DNA from: Variovorax sp. PAMC28562
Lineage (GTDB): Bacteria > Pseudomonadota > Gammaproteobacteria > Burkholderiales > Burkholderiaceae_C
NCBI RefSeq assembly: GCF_014303735.1
Contig: NZ_CP060296.1
Span: 2,553,501-2,617,500 of the forward strand
DNA length: 64,000 nucleotides
Direction of reading: 5' to 3'
Positions within the stretch are counted from its first letter, which is position 1. Every line of letters starts with the position of its first letter. Positions 1-8,391 of the stretch are shown here, in pieces. Both the position numbers and the translations under genes were made by a program. The notes under the pieces were generated by a model that saw nothing but the letters and a program-made list of their open reading frames with translations, did not search any database and was not told the origin of the DNA.

Positions 1-564
1 CGCCGTCCGCTGCTGCAGGCACTGCAAACGCCCGCGCCCGGCGCGGTGCTGCTGATCGACGAGGTCGACCGCGCGGACGAACCGTTCGAAGCCTTCCTGC
101 TCGAGTACCTCGGCGAATACCAGGTCAGCATTCCGGAGCTGGGCACCATCCGGGCCGTAGTGCCGCCCATCACCCTGCTCACCAGCAATCGGACGCGCGA
201 ACTCAACGACGCGGTCAAGCGCCGCTGCCTCTACCACTGGCTCGACTACCCCGATCGCGACCGTGAACTGGCGATCGTGCGCAGTCAGGTCCCCGAGGCG
301 GGCCAGGCTCTGTCGGCGCAGGTCGCAGCCTTCATGGGAAAACTGCGCAGCGCACCATTCGTCAATGCTTTCCAGCGGGCGCCCGGCATCGCCGAAAGCG
401 TGGAGTGGGCACGGGCGCTGATCGCCCTCGACACGATCGAACTCGACCCGGAAGTGGTGATCGACACCGCCGGGATTTTGTTCAAGCAACGCGACGACGT
501 GGCGGCCCTCACGCACACCCTGGCAACCGAACTGCTGCTCCCCGAAAAAGAGCCGACGTCATGA
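1..564 (+). CDS. coxD: CoxD-type MoxR-family AAA+ ATPase, 5' partial
   Basis: The last 187 residues of a MoxR-class AAA+ ATPase; the start and Walker A lie left of the window. A Walker B strand is visible at once (VLLIDEVDRAD, residues 16-26 of the fragment), followed by a sensor-1-like TSN motif (LLTSNRTRELND) and an arginine-rich lid (AVKRRCLYHWLDYPD). In carboxidotrophs CoxD is a membrane-associated chaperone needed to mature the CuSMo cluster of CO dehydrogenase. Its stop overlaps the start of the VWA-domain gene by four bases (ATGA), the usual coxD-coxE pairing. Other MoxR/VWA chaperone pairs are possible, but the coxG and XdhC genes that follow favour the cox assignment. Confidence 0.85.
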   Translation, partial: RRPLLQALQTPAPGAVLLIDEVDRADEPFEAFLLEYLGEYQVSIPELGTIRAVVPPITLLTSNRTRELNDAVKRRCLYHWLDYPDRDRELAIVRSQVPEAGQALSAQVAAFMGKLRSAPFVNAFQRAPGIAESVEWARALIALDTIELDPEVVIDTAGILFKQRDDVAALTHTLATELLLPEKEPTS

Positions 565-1817
565 TTCCGGGCGGTCGTGCGGCTACGGCGGGCACTGCGG
601 GCACGGAGAGCGCGAGCCGCCGGATTCCGCAACTCGGCGATGCGCGCAGCGGCAAGCTCGCTGGCAACATCGTCGCGTTCGGGCGAGCCTTGCGCCGCGC
701 CGGCGTGCGAACCGACGCCATGCGCATCGGCCTGGCGACCGAAGCGGTCGGGCTGGTCGGCGTCGACGAGCGCACCGATGTGTGTGCGGCCATGGAAGCT
801 GTCATGGTCAGTCGCGAGCAAGACCGCATGGTGTTTCGCGAGCTGTTCGATGCCTGGTTTCGCGATCCTGAGCTGGCCAACAAGCTGCTGGCGCAGATGT
901 TGCCGAGCGCCGAGGGCAAAGCCGAACCTTCGAAGCGGCGTCCTCGCGTTCGCGAGGCGCTGACGGCGCCGCGCGAACCCAGCAAGGCCGCGCAAACCGA
1001 ACGCGAAGTCGACTTCGACGCGGCCATGACCGCCAGCGACCGCGACCTGCTCAAGCACGCCGACTTCAATGCGCTAGGCGCTTCCGAATACCGACTGGTC
1101 GAGCGGCTTGCGCGCGACATCTCTCTTCCTGTGCCTACGGTACGTTCGCGGCGGCTGCGCGTGGCGAGCGGTGCCGCCCAGCACGCACGCATGCACTGGC
1201 CCGGCGTGCTTCAGGAGGCTGCGCGCACAGGCGGCGAAATGCTGCGGCTTCCGCGCATGGCACGCCGCGAACAGCCGCTGCCGTTGCTCGTGCTGGTCGA
1301 CGTGTCGGGCTCGATGGAGCGTTATGCCCGCCTGTTGCTTGCCTTCTTGCATGCGTCGACGCGACGTGCCGGTCGGCGCGACGTGTTCGCCTTCGGCACG
1401 CACCTGACCGATCTCACGCCGGCCTTTCGACTGGCCGATACCGACGAGATGCTGGGCGCTGCGAGCCTGGCGATCGACGACTTCGCGGGCGGCACGCGGC
1501 TCGGCGATTCCCTCGCCACCCTGCGCCGGCTGCATGCGCGCCGGCTGACGGGACGCCGCACGCTGGTGCTGGTGATCAGCGACGGTCTCGACACTGGCGA
1601 ACCTCATGTGCTCGAAGATGAATTCCTCTGGCTCAAGCGACACTCACGGCGCCTCCTGTGGCTCAACCCGCTGCTGCGCTTCGACGGTTACGCTCCGCTG
1701 GCGCGCGGGGCTACTGTGCTGCACCGCCATGCGGACGCGATGCTGGCAGTCCACAATCTCGGCGCACTGGAGGAACTGGCCGCCAGTCTCGCCACACTGA
1801 TGCGTTCGGGCCGTTAG
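561..1817 (+). CDS. coxE: CoxE-type VWA domain protein
   Basis: A 418-residue protein of the CoxE family. The C-terminal half is a von Willebrand A domain with a MIDAS motif DVSGSM near residue 245 and a later ISDGLDTG segment. The N-terminal half is helical and charged. In the family it works with the CoxD ATPase to insert or sulfurate the metal centre of molybdenum hydroxylases. The ATG at 561 was chosen because it overlaps the coxD stop (ATGA); the longer reading starting at 405 runs inside coxD. The 31-base gap to coxG suggests one operon. Confidence 0.85.
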   Translation: MIPGGRAATAGTAGTESASRRIPQLGDARSGKLAGNIVAFGRALRRAGVRTDAMRIGLATEAVGLVGVDERTDVCAAMEAVMVSREQDRMVFRELFDAWFRDPELANKLLAQMLPSAEGKAEPSKRRPRVREALTAPREPSKAAQTEREVDFDAAMTASDRDLLKHADFNALGASEYRLVERLARDISLPVPTVRSRRLRVASGAAQHARMHWPGVLQEAARTGGEMLRLPRMARREQPLPLLVLVDVSGSMERYARLLLAFLHASTRRAGRRDVFAFGTHLTDLTPAFRLADTDEMLGAASLAIDDFAGGTRLGDSLATLRRLHARRLTGRRTLVLVISDGLDTGEPHVLEDEFLWLKRHSRRLLWLNPLLRFDGYAPLARGATVLHRHADAMLAVHNLGALEELAASLATLMRSGR

Positions 1818-1848
1818 CGCCCGACTGCGAACAACGAAAGGGAATCAC

Positions 1849-2523
1849 ATGGAAATGCTCGGCAACCGACACCTCGGCATCACGCAGCAACAGGCGTGGG
1901 AAGCGCTCAACGACCCGGAAACATTGAAGAAATGCATTCCGGGCTGCGACAAGTTCGAGCTGACCGGCGACAACACCTACAGCGTGGCACTGGCCCTCAA
2001 GATCGGCCCGGTTTCGGCCAAGTTTCAGGGCAAGGTCATGCTGTCGGACATCGTTGCACCGGACGGCTACAAACTGACCTTTGAGGGGCAGGGCGGCGTG
2101 GCCGGCTTTGCCAAGGGCGCGTCCAGCGTCACGCTTCGGCCGTTGTCGAGCACCGAGGCGGCTGACGCCGAGGGTGCCGCGGTCGTCGAAGCGCAACCCG
2201 GCTGCGAACTCGGCTACACCGTGCAGGCCACGGTCGGCGGCAAGATCGCGCAGCTGGGGCAACGGCTGATCGATGGCGCCGCCAAGTCGACCGCCGACGA
2301 TTTCTTCAAGCGTTTCGAAGCGGAAATGCAGAGCCGCTACGGCCCGCCACCGGCCGCACAAACCGAAGACGGCGCCGCCGCCGCGCCCGCCGAAAAGACG
2401 GGCGCAATGGCCGGCTTCATGAAGAAGATCGGGCTCGGAAAGAAGGCCGACAAGGACGCCGCGGCTGCTGTCGACGATGCTTCTAAGGTCGCACAGGAAG
2501 GCGCGCCCGACAGCGCGCCCTGA
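1849..2523 (+). CDS. coxG: CoxG-type SRPBCC carbon monoxide dehydrogenase accessory protein
   Basis: A 224-residue protein opening with a SRPBCC/START-like fold typical of CoxG (MEMLGNRHLGITQQQAWEAL, then LKKCIPGCDKFE). The fold covers about residues 1-150. The rest is an Ala/Pro linker and a short basic, amphipathic segment near residues 183-203 (FMKKIGLGKKADKD), which fits a peripheral membrane tether. CoxG homologues have been proposed to move quinone between the membrane and CO dehydrogenase. A purine-rich GAAAGGG stands 6 bases before the ATG. It lies between coxE and the XdhC gene in one transcription unit. Whether the partner enzyme is a true CO dehydrogenase cannot be told from this window. 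Confidence 0.85.
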   Translation: MEMLGNRHLGITQQQAWEALNDPETLKKCIPGCDKFELTGDNTYSVALALKIGPVSAKFQGKVMLSDIVAPDGYKLTFEGQGGVAGFAKGASSVTLRPLSSTEAADAEGAAVVEAQPGCELGYTVQATVGGKIAQLGQRLIDGAAKSTADDFFKRFEAEMQSRYGPPPAAQTEDGAAAAPAEKTGAMAGFMKKIGLGKKADKDAAAAVDDASKVAQEGAPDSAP

Positions 2524-2546
2524 TCACGAGTCCACACGGGTCCAGC

Positions 2547-3557
2547 ATGGAAAACCTCGACGTCATGGTGCTGCGCACGCTGCTCGACTGGCGCCGCGCC
2601 GGCAAACGCGCGCTGCTCACGACCGTCGTGCGAACCTGGGGCTCGTCGCCCCGGCCGGTCGGCTCCATCATGGCGCTGGCCGACGACGGTGCGGTGGTCG
2701 GATCGGTCTCGGGCGGCTGCATCGAAGACGACCTGATCGCGCGCTACAGCCGGTCGCACGGCGCGGCTGAAGACATCCCGAGCGGCGCGCCCTCGCTCGT
2801 CAAATACGGCATCACGGCCGATGAGGCGCATCGCTTCGGCTTGCCGTGCGGCGGCACGCTCGAGTTGCTGCTCGAGTACGACCCCGATGTCGCATCGCTG
2901 GAAACGCTCGTCGCTGCGCTCGAATCGGGCAAGCTGATGCAGCGCACCGTTTCGCTGGCAGACGGCGCGGTGCGCCTGGCCGAAGCCACGTCGCCAGATG
3001 CACTCACCGTCGACGACAAGGTACTGGTCAATACGTTCGGCCCCGAGTACCGGATGCTGCTGATCGGCGCTGGCCAGCTCGCCGAATACCTAGCGACCAT
3101 GGCCAAGTTCAGCGGCTTCGCGGTCACGCTGTGCGACCCGCGGATCGAGTACCGGTCGTCGTGGTCGGTGCCAGGCGTCGCCATCACGACCGAGATGCCC
3201 GACGACGCGGTGACCGCCTTCAAGCCCGATCGCCGCAGCTGTGTGGTCGCGCTCACGCACGACCCCAAGCTCGATGATCTGGCGTTGCTCGAAGCACTGG
3301 AAAGCGATGCTTTCTACGTCGGTGCCATCGGCTCGCGCCGCAACGCCGAGGCGCGGCGCAGCCGCATGATCGAGCACTTCGAGCAGACGGCAGAGTCGCT
3401 GGCGCGCCTGCGCGGTCCTATCGGCATTTACATCGGCAGCAAGACGCCGCCGGAGATCGCGGTGAGCGTCATGGGCGAGATCCTCGCGGTCAAGAATGCG
3501 GTCACGCTGCCGCGTGAGACCGACGTGGCGCTGGCGAAGGCGCTGCACGGCGATTGA
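2547..3557 (+). CDS. XdhC/CoxF family molybdenum cofactor maturation protein
   Basis: A 336-residue XdhC/CoxI/CoxF family protein. The N-terminal XdhC-CoxI domain holds the signature GSVSGGCIEDDL (around residues 52-63), and a second conserved part reads RFGLPCGGTLELLLE. The C-terminal Rossmann domain begins at LLIGAGQLAEYLA (about residue 171) and includes VGAIGSRRNAEARRSRM. Members bind and sulfurate the molybdenum cofactor before insertion into xanthine dehydrogenase-like enzymes. It follows coxG by 23 bases, so it completes a coxD-E-G-F accessory block. CoxF and CoxI cannot be separated by sequence reading alone. Confidence 0.85.
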   Translation: MENLDVMVLRTLLDWRRAGKRALLTTVVRTWGSSPRPVGSIMALADDGAVVGSVSGGCIEDDLIARYSRSHGAAEDIPSGAPSLVKYGITADEAHRFGLPCGGTLELLLEYDPDVASLETLVAALESGKLMQRTVSLADGAVRLAEATSPDALTVDDKVLVNTFGPEYRMLLIGAGQLAEYLATMAKFSGFAVTLCDPRIEYRSSWSVPGVAITTEMPDDAVTAFKPDRRSCVVALTHDPKLDDLALLEALESDAFYVGAIGSRRNAEARRSRMIEHFEQTAESLARLRGPIGIYIGSKTPPEIAVSVMGEILAVKNAVTLPRETDVALAKALHGD

Positions 3558-3648
3558 GCGCGGCCACTGAACGCTGCCGGTGTGGAAAGCGCGCAGTGCG
3601 TGAGCCGGCAGCAGGTTCATGCCGCCGGGCGATACGCCGCCCATGGCC

Positions 3649-3921
3649 ATGGACGACACCGATCGCAAACTGATTTCGCTGTTGCGCAAGGATGCGCGCA
3701 TGACTGCCGCGGCGCTGGCTGCGAAGCTCGGCGTCTCGCGCGGCACCATTGCTAACCGCTTGCGCAAGCTCGAAGACGAGCAGGTAATCGTCGGCTATTC
3801 AGTGCGGCTCAGGCCCGCCGCCGAGCCCGCCACCATCAAGGCCTGGATGAGTGTGGTGGTCGAAGGTAACCAGACCCGCGCCGTCATCGCCGCGCTGCTC
3901 GGCGAGCCCGCCGTCGCATCT
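3649..3921 (+). pseudogene. Truncated Lrp/AsnC-family regulator (DNA-binding part only)
   Basis: An intact AsnC-type winged helix-turn-helix (MDDTDRKLISLLRKDARMTA, then LAAKLGVSRGTIANRLRKLE) plus the first strand and helix of the RAM effector domain. Homology ends abruptly near residue 91. Family members are about 150 residues, with the rest of RAM forming the dimer and ligand site; that part is absent. The frame stays open for another 396 bases and runs into the small gene at 4072, giving one 223-codon ORF from this ATG (233 from the upstream ATG at 3619). The joined stretch at about 3922-4071 looks like former intergenic DNA. Probably a deletion product; whether a chimera is made is unknown. 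Confidence 0.6.
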
Positions 3922-4071
3922 TCATATGCAACGCTCTTCGTTGTAGGGCCAGGCGTACCCGGCCGTAGGACCGAGGCGGCTTTGCACCGCACTTCCCGCA
4001 GATGTGAACTTTGCACTCCCGCGAATGTCGTCCGCCGTGCCCAATGGCTTCGAACCAACTGGAGCTTGAAC

Positions 4072-4317
4072 ATGAGCAAGACGCTCGATCTGATTGTTGA
4101 AGAGACGATTCCCGGACATTTTTTCTGGACGCTGGTGCGGCGCGCCCCTGCCAAAGAGACTCCCTTTGTCGTCGACTTTGCCATGGGCCCGTTGCCTAGC
4201 AAGAAGGCCGCCATCGCTGCCGGCAATGCCGCGATGCAAAGAGCCAGCGCGGCCAGCGGAGCCGGTCAGTCCGCATGGAACGGAAACCACGCGGAGACTG
4301 TTTCTGCGAATCTTTAG
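4072..4317 (+). CDS. Small hypothetical protein
   Basis: An 81-residue ORF starting MSKTLDLIVEETIPGHFFWT. It is mostly soluble, with a Gly/Ala/Ser-rich second half, no signal peptide and no domain I recognise. The ATG is preceded by TGGAGCTTGAAC, a plausible ribosome binding site, which supports independent translation even though the frame is open upstream into the broken Lrp gene. Its stop overlaps the stop of the convergent DUF2894 gene by three to four bases. The function is unknown. Confidence 0.5.
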   Translation: MSKTLDLIVEETIPGHFFWTLVRRAPAKETPFVVDFAMGPLPSKKAAIAAGNAAMQRASAASGAGQSAWNGNHAETVSANL

Positions 4318-5039
4318 ATGCCGCCTTTGGACTCGCGAGAGCTTTTGCGCGCAGGCTTCTTCTGAACCGCGTCGCGCTGCGCACTCGCACTCGACACCGC
4401 AGCAACGGCATTCGCATCGTCGAGCCACAACAATGCGTCGACATGCGACATGAAGTGGCTGAGGTAGCCCGGCGAAAGATCGCGCATCGACTTGAGCGCC
4501 TGGTGCACCAAATGGTGCGAATTAAGGGGACCTGGATTGTCTGGCACCGTCGCGTGAGACTGGGACAAATGGCGTTCGGCGCTGAGCTTCGACCATGTGC
4601 TTCTGAAGTACTTGAGCGTGCGCGGCATCGAGCCCTCGATGGCGCCGTCGTCACCGGTCACCTTCGGTGCGAGTCGACCGGCCAGTTCTGCAAGCGCGCT
4701 GCGAACCGCGGAACCTGAACCCGGGGCACCCGGCAGGCCGGGCAGTTCGCCTGCAACATCGCTTGTTGCCTGCGCCGCCTCTCTGGCAAATCTCGCTCTT
4801 TCGACGTCCTCGCCATAAGCAGACAACAGTTGCGCCAGCCTGTCGTCGAGGATGCGGCGCGCTGCCCCTTGCTGCAGCAAAGCTCGCCGCGCAAGAACCT
4901 CGATGAAGCCGAAGCGCACGGGGTCAATACGGTGATCGCCACGCGCGCGCAACGCGTCGAGCGTGGCGCCGTGGTCCACGCCAGCATCGCTCGTGACGAC
5001 GCCCTTACTCACGGACCTTTGCGGTGCCAGTGGCTGCAT
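4314..5039 (-). CDS. DUF2894 family protein
   Basis: A 241-residue protein matching my recollection of the DUF2894 family, found in Burkholderiales beside DUF3348, DUF802 and OmpA genes. It has a conserved core (LAQLLSAYGEDVERAR), a motif LKYFRSTWSKLSAERHLSQS around residues 165-185, and a conserved PGYLSHFMSHVDALLWLDDA near the end, closing in a basic tail (KKPARKSSRESKGG). The ATG at 5039 lies inside the preceding OmpA-like gene, an overlap of 35 bases that implies coupled translation. No signal peptide or membrane segment is seen. The role is unknown; by position it is the cytoplasmic fourth member of the motor-like operon. Confidence 0.75.
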   Translation of the reverse strand: MQPLAPQRSVSKGVVTSDAGVDHGATLDALRARGDHRIDPVRFGFIEVLARRALLQQGAARRILDDRLAQLLSAYGEDVERARFAREAAQATSDVAGELPGLPGAPGSGSAVRSALAELAGRLAPKVTGDDGAIEGSMPRTLKYFRSTWSKLSAERHLSQSHATVPDNPGPLNSHHLVHQALKSMRDLSPGYLSHFMSHVDALLWLDDANAVAAVSSASAQRDAVQKKPARKSSRESKGGI

Positions 5040-5679
5040 TGTTGACACCAGCAGGCCGCGGTGTCGGCGCCATCTCGACGCGCCGATTTTTCGAGCGTCC
5101 ATCCGCATCCGCGTTCGATGCCACGGCCTGCTCTGCACCGAACGCCGCGGCAAAGACCGACGCCGCCGGAAGGCCTTCTTCAATCAGCGTCCGCGTCACC
5201 GTCAAGGCGCGTTGCGCCGACAGCTCCCAGTTGTCGGCGAATTGCCGATTGCCCCCGCGCACCTGCCGATCGTCGGTGAAGCCGCTCACCATCAGGATCT
5301 CGTCGCGTGACTGCAGGTAGGCGGCGAGCGGCGTGGTCAGGCTCTTCAACAGTTGCCGGCCCTCGGGTTGCAGCTCGGCCGAGTTGAGCGCGAACAGCAC
5401 ACTGCCGCTGATGCCGATACGCCCGTTGTTGAGCGTCACGCGGCCCGCAGCCAAGGGCCCGGCCAGCGCCTTTTCCAAGGTCTCGCGGCGCTGCGACTCC
5501 GCTTGCCGTTGCTTGACCTCGGCTTCGAGCTTGGTCGCGAGTTCCAGTTGCATGCCGAGCACGCACACCAGGATGAGCACGAAGGCGCCGAGCAGTCCCG
5601 ACATCAGGTCGCCGAAGACAGCCCAGATCGGGACGCTCGATTCGAGCCCGCCGTCGCTGCCTTCGGAAAGTTCGTTCAT
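5005..5679 (-). CDS. MotB/ZorB-like OmpA-domain membrane protein
   Basis: A 224-residue protein with the architecture of MotB/ZorB stators: a short cytoplasmic N-terminus, one membrane helix (about residues 18-40, reading PIWAVFGDLMSGLLGAFVLI), a coiled-coil linker, then an OmpA-like peptidoglycan-binding domain (ALNSAELQPEG ... SGFTDDRQ ... NWELSAQRA ... RSKNRRVEM). An aspartate (D24) sits at the start of the helix where MotB has its proton-carrying Asp. The ATG at 5679 overlaps the DUF802 stop (TGATG); a GTG at 5682 is also possible. It is expected to pair with the DUF802 protein as an ion-driven inner-membrane complex. That function is inferred from architecture, not shown. Confidence 0.8.
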   Translation of the reverse strand: MNELSEGSDGGLESSVPIWAVFGDLMSGLLGAFVLILVCVLGMQLELATKLEAEVKQRQAESQRRETLEKALAGPLAAGRVTLNNGRIGISGSVLFALNSAELQPEGRQLLKSLTTPLAAYLQSRDEILMVSGFTDDRQVRGGNRQFADNWELSAQRALTVTRTLIEEGLPAASVFAAAFGAEQAVASNADADGRSKNRRVEMAPTPRPAGVNNAATGTAKVRE

Positions 5680-7604
5680 CACGCTTCGCTGCCCGCGAGC
5701 GAGCGCTGATCTGCGAGCCGCTGCAGGTCTTCGACGATCTGCCTTTGCGACAGCATGCTGAGGTCGATGACCTCCCTGGCCTGCGCCACGTAATAGGCAA
5801 GTTGCTCATCGCTGCGCACCATCGATTTTCCGAGCGCGCCTTCGATGCGTTGCAGTTGGGCACCCAGCTTGTCGTTCGACTGGCTGAAGAGCTGCACGGC
5901 GTGACCGAAGGCTTCGCCCAGGCTCGCCACTTCGACCGCGCTGCCGGTGAGCCGCGCACTCACGTCGGCCATCTTTTCTGCTTCGGCGTCGACCTTGTCG
6001 GTGAACTGAGTGCCGGCGCGTGCCAGCAAATCCGCCGATGTCGCAACCAGCGCATCGATGGCCGCGCGTTGTTCGGTGGAGGCGTGGTTGACGCTGTCGA
6101 GCACGGTCGAGAGCGTGCCGAGGATGCGGCTGCGCTCTTCGAGCAGTGCGTTGTCGCCGACCATGCTGGCCGACAGCTTCTGCCGCAGTTCGGCGATGAC
6201 CTCGGCCGCTGCACGTGGCGCTTCGGAGGCTGTCTGCACGAGTTGCGCGACCTCCGCGATGGTGTTCTTCGCATGTGCTTCCGTCTGGGCAGACAGGTCG
6301 CGAGCGGTCTGCTCCAGCCTCTCGACGATCTCTCGCTGCAGGCCGGCGGCTTGCGCGCCCGCCTGCTGCCATTCATGCTTCAGCGAGGCCGCGATCGCTG
6401 CGAGCGCCTCGGTCCAGGAAGCGAGGCGCTGTTGATCTTGCGAGGCAACCTTGTGCTGCAAATCGCCGTGCGCTTCGCCCAGCGAATGCACCAATGATGT
6501 CGCGCGTTGCTCGAATGTTTCTGCGAAGCGATCGAGCGACGTGCCCAGGTCTTCGGCCAACGATTCGCTCGTACGCCGGTGTTCGGCCAGCGCGGTGTTC
6601 CAGAGATTGCCCATGTTCGCCGTGCTGGCCTCGAAGCGGGTCGACAGCCCATCGAGTTGCTGCTGCGCTGCCTGCGCGACATGGGTGTGCAGAGCGGCCG
6701 TCTCTTTGGCGATGCTGGCCATCGTGGCCTCGACCACAGGTTGAATCGTCGCACCAGCGATGCGGGCGCTTTCGGTCAGGCTTTCTTTCAGCGATTCGCC
6801 GACGGCCGACGCCAAGCTCGCGTAAGCGGACTCGGCCTGCCCATGAAAACTGTCTTGCCCAGCGACGAGCTTCTCGTTCAGCGCCTGACTCTGCTTTTCC
6901 ATCGCGGCCATCATGGATTGCAGACGGTCGGCCAGTTCGGGCATGACCTCGGCCTGGCGTTGAAGCAGCTTGAACGATTCTTCGCGCCGGTGCGCACTTG
7001 AAAAGACACGCAAGGTCGTCGCGATCTTGGTGTCGAGCAACTGCGCAACCTGCAGCCGGTCGCGTCGGCACAGAGCGGAAACCAGGCCCAGCATCGCCGA
7101 TGCCGCGACACCCGCGAGCGATGTTCCGAAAGCCAGGCCCAGTCCCTTGACCGGCGCAGCCAGCGACGAGCGGATCGACAGCAGGTCCGATGCGCTTTCC
7201 AGCGCGGTGCCGGTGCCGTTCAGCGTGACGACCATGCCGAGGAAAGTGCCGAGCATGCCGAGCAGCACCAACAGGCCCGCGAGGTAGGGCGTCAGCGTCG
7301 GGCCAGGCAGGCCAACGCGTTCGCCTTCGATGCGCAGACGCACCGAGTTCTGCAGCGAAGCGGGAAGCTGACCGAGCCAGGCGGCAAGGCCAGCCGGTGC
7401 TTCGGAGGTGCCCGTCACCGCGTGTGCCAGCGTGGACGTCGCCTGATCGAAGCGGTACAGCTCCAGCCCGCCCATCACATAGAACCCGCCGATGATCAGC
7501 GTCATCACCAGCGCCAGCGGGCTCACGCCGATGTAGCCGATGCCGACCCAGCAGATGGCTGCCAAGCCGAGGAAAAACGCTGTGAAGTGAAGTGATCTGC
7601 TCAT
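5679..7604 (-). CDS. DUF802 protein: MotA/ExbB-like membrane subunit with long coiled-coil tail
   Basis: A 641-residue protein. Two helices lie near residues 5-50 (LHFTAFFLGLAAICWVGIGY and PLALVMTLIIGGFYVMGGLE). Two more at about 105-185 carry a MotA/ExbB-type GTFLG motif (LGMLGTFLGMVVTLNGTG) and a small-residue-rich helix (GLAFGTSLAGVAASAMLGL). The remaining 450 residues are Ala/Glu/Gln-rich coiled coil containing the DUF802 repeats. Four helices followed by a long intracellular tail is the plan of ZorA. It starts 9 bases after the DUF3348 gene and overlaps the MotB-like gene. The reading as a proton- or sodium-driven stator is inference. Confidence 0.8.
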   Translation of the reverse strand: MSRSLHFTAFFLGLAAICWVGIGYIGVSPLALVMTLIIGGFYVMGGLELYRFDQATSTLAHAVTGTSEAPAGLAAWLGQLPASLQNSVRLRIEGERVGLPGPTLTPYLAGLLVLLGMLGTFLGMVVTLNGTGTALESASDLLSIRSSLAAPVKGLGLAFGTSLAGVAASAMLGLVSALCRRDRLQVAQLLDTKIATTLRVFSSAHRREESFKLLQRQAEVMPELADRLQSMMAAMEKQSQALNEKLVAGQDSFHGQAESAYASLASAVGESLKESLTESARIAGATIQPVVEATMASIAKETAALHTHVAQAAQQQLDGLSTRFEASTANMGNLWNTALAEHRRTSESLAEDLGTSLDRFAETFEQRATSLVHSLGEAHGDLQHKVASQDQQRLASWTEALAAIAASLKHEWQQAGAQAAGLQREIVERLEQTARDLSAQTEAHAKNTIAEVAQLVQTASEAPRAAAEVIAELRQKLSASMVGDNALLEERSRILGTLSTVLDSVNHASTEQRAAIDALVATSADLLARAGTQFTDKVDAEAEKMADVSARLTGSAVEVASLGEAFGHAVQLFSQSNDKLGAQLQRIEGALGKSMVRSDEQLAYYVAQAREVIDLSMLSQRQIVEDLQRLADQRSLAGSEA

Positions 7605-7613
7605 GGCATCCCG

Positions 7614-8279
7614 TTATGTCTCTCGAAGGGCTTCGAGCAGCCCTTCGACTGGTTGCAATCGAATCTCCAGCTCGGCGAGCAACACGCTTTGCATGTCCTT
7701 GACGAATGCGTCTCGCCATGCTTCAGGCTCGCCATGCGCCAGGCGCTTGAAATACTTCTCGAGCAAGCCCGGCACCGTCGCCAGCAAACGTTGCTCATGC
7801 ACGGCCAGCGCCCGCTCCATCACCGCATCCAGCGCGGCGAGCTGCACCATGGACGGTGATTTGCTCGCCAATGCCACGCGCACACGCCTGCGCATGCCGG
7901 CGATATTCGTCTCCATGGCCTGTTGTCGGGCAATGTAGCGCCTGCGATAAGGGGCGAAGTCGGTGGTCGTGCCCGTTGCCGCGTTGCGGGAGGGCGCGAG
8001 GTCTCCGTTGATCGCGGTGACCAGCACGGCCCGCACGCGTACGCATTCGGCTTCTTCGGTGCTCGATGCCGCGAGGGCATTGCGCAGGCGCAACGGTGCA
8101 TTCGGCACCTCGCCGTTCAAAACCGAAGAGAGCGTGATCGCGTCGGTCCAGCCGAGCCACTGACTCAATCGGTCTGTGAAAGACCGTTTGGAGTCGGCGA
8201 CGTCGATGTCCGTCAGTCGGGCGAGGAGGCGAACGAGTATCGACCCGTTGAAGCCTGTGCGCCGGGGCACTTGCACCAT
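7614..8279 (-). CDS. DUF3348 family protein
   Basis: A 221-residue soluble protein matching the DUF3348 family as I recall it. It opens with a conserved region on a WLGWTDAITLS motif, has a long basic helix (YRRRYIARQQAMETNIAGMR), and ends in a helical segment (VPGLLEKYFKRL, then KDMQSVLLAELEIRLQPVEG). No signal peptide or membrane helix is apparent. It is the first gene of the four-gene unit with DUF802, a MotB/OmpA-like protein and DUF2894. The function is unknown; the constant neighbourhood suggests it regulates or caps the membrane complex. Confidence 0.75.
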   Translation of the reverse strand: MVQVPRRTGFNGSILVRLLARLTDIDVADSKRSFTDRLSQWLGWTDAITLSSVLNGEVPNAPLRLRNALAASSTEEAECVRVRAVLVTAINGDLAPSRNAATGTTTDFAPYRRRYIARQQAMETNIAGMRRRVRVALASKSPSMVQLAALDAVMERALAVHEQRLLATVPGLLEKYFKRLAHGEPEAWRDAFVKDMQSVLLAELEIRLQPVEGLLEALRET

Positions 8280-8391
8280 ACCGTCCAGAGCGAAAAACCA
8301 CGCAGTCTACACGCGGCAAACACGGGGAAAGGCGACGGAAAAGGTGTAGGGAAACCGAGACCTCAGGCCGTCGGCACCGTGCCTTGGCCCA

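Noticed and set aside
4314..8279. Calling the DUF802/OmpA operon a Zorya defence system
   Set aside because: No ZorC, ZorD or ZorE homologue (such as a helicase/nuclease) is next to it, and the DUF3348 and DUF2894 partners are not Zorya genes. Only the motor half is similar in plan.
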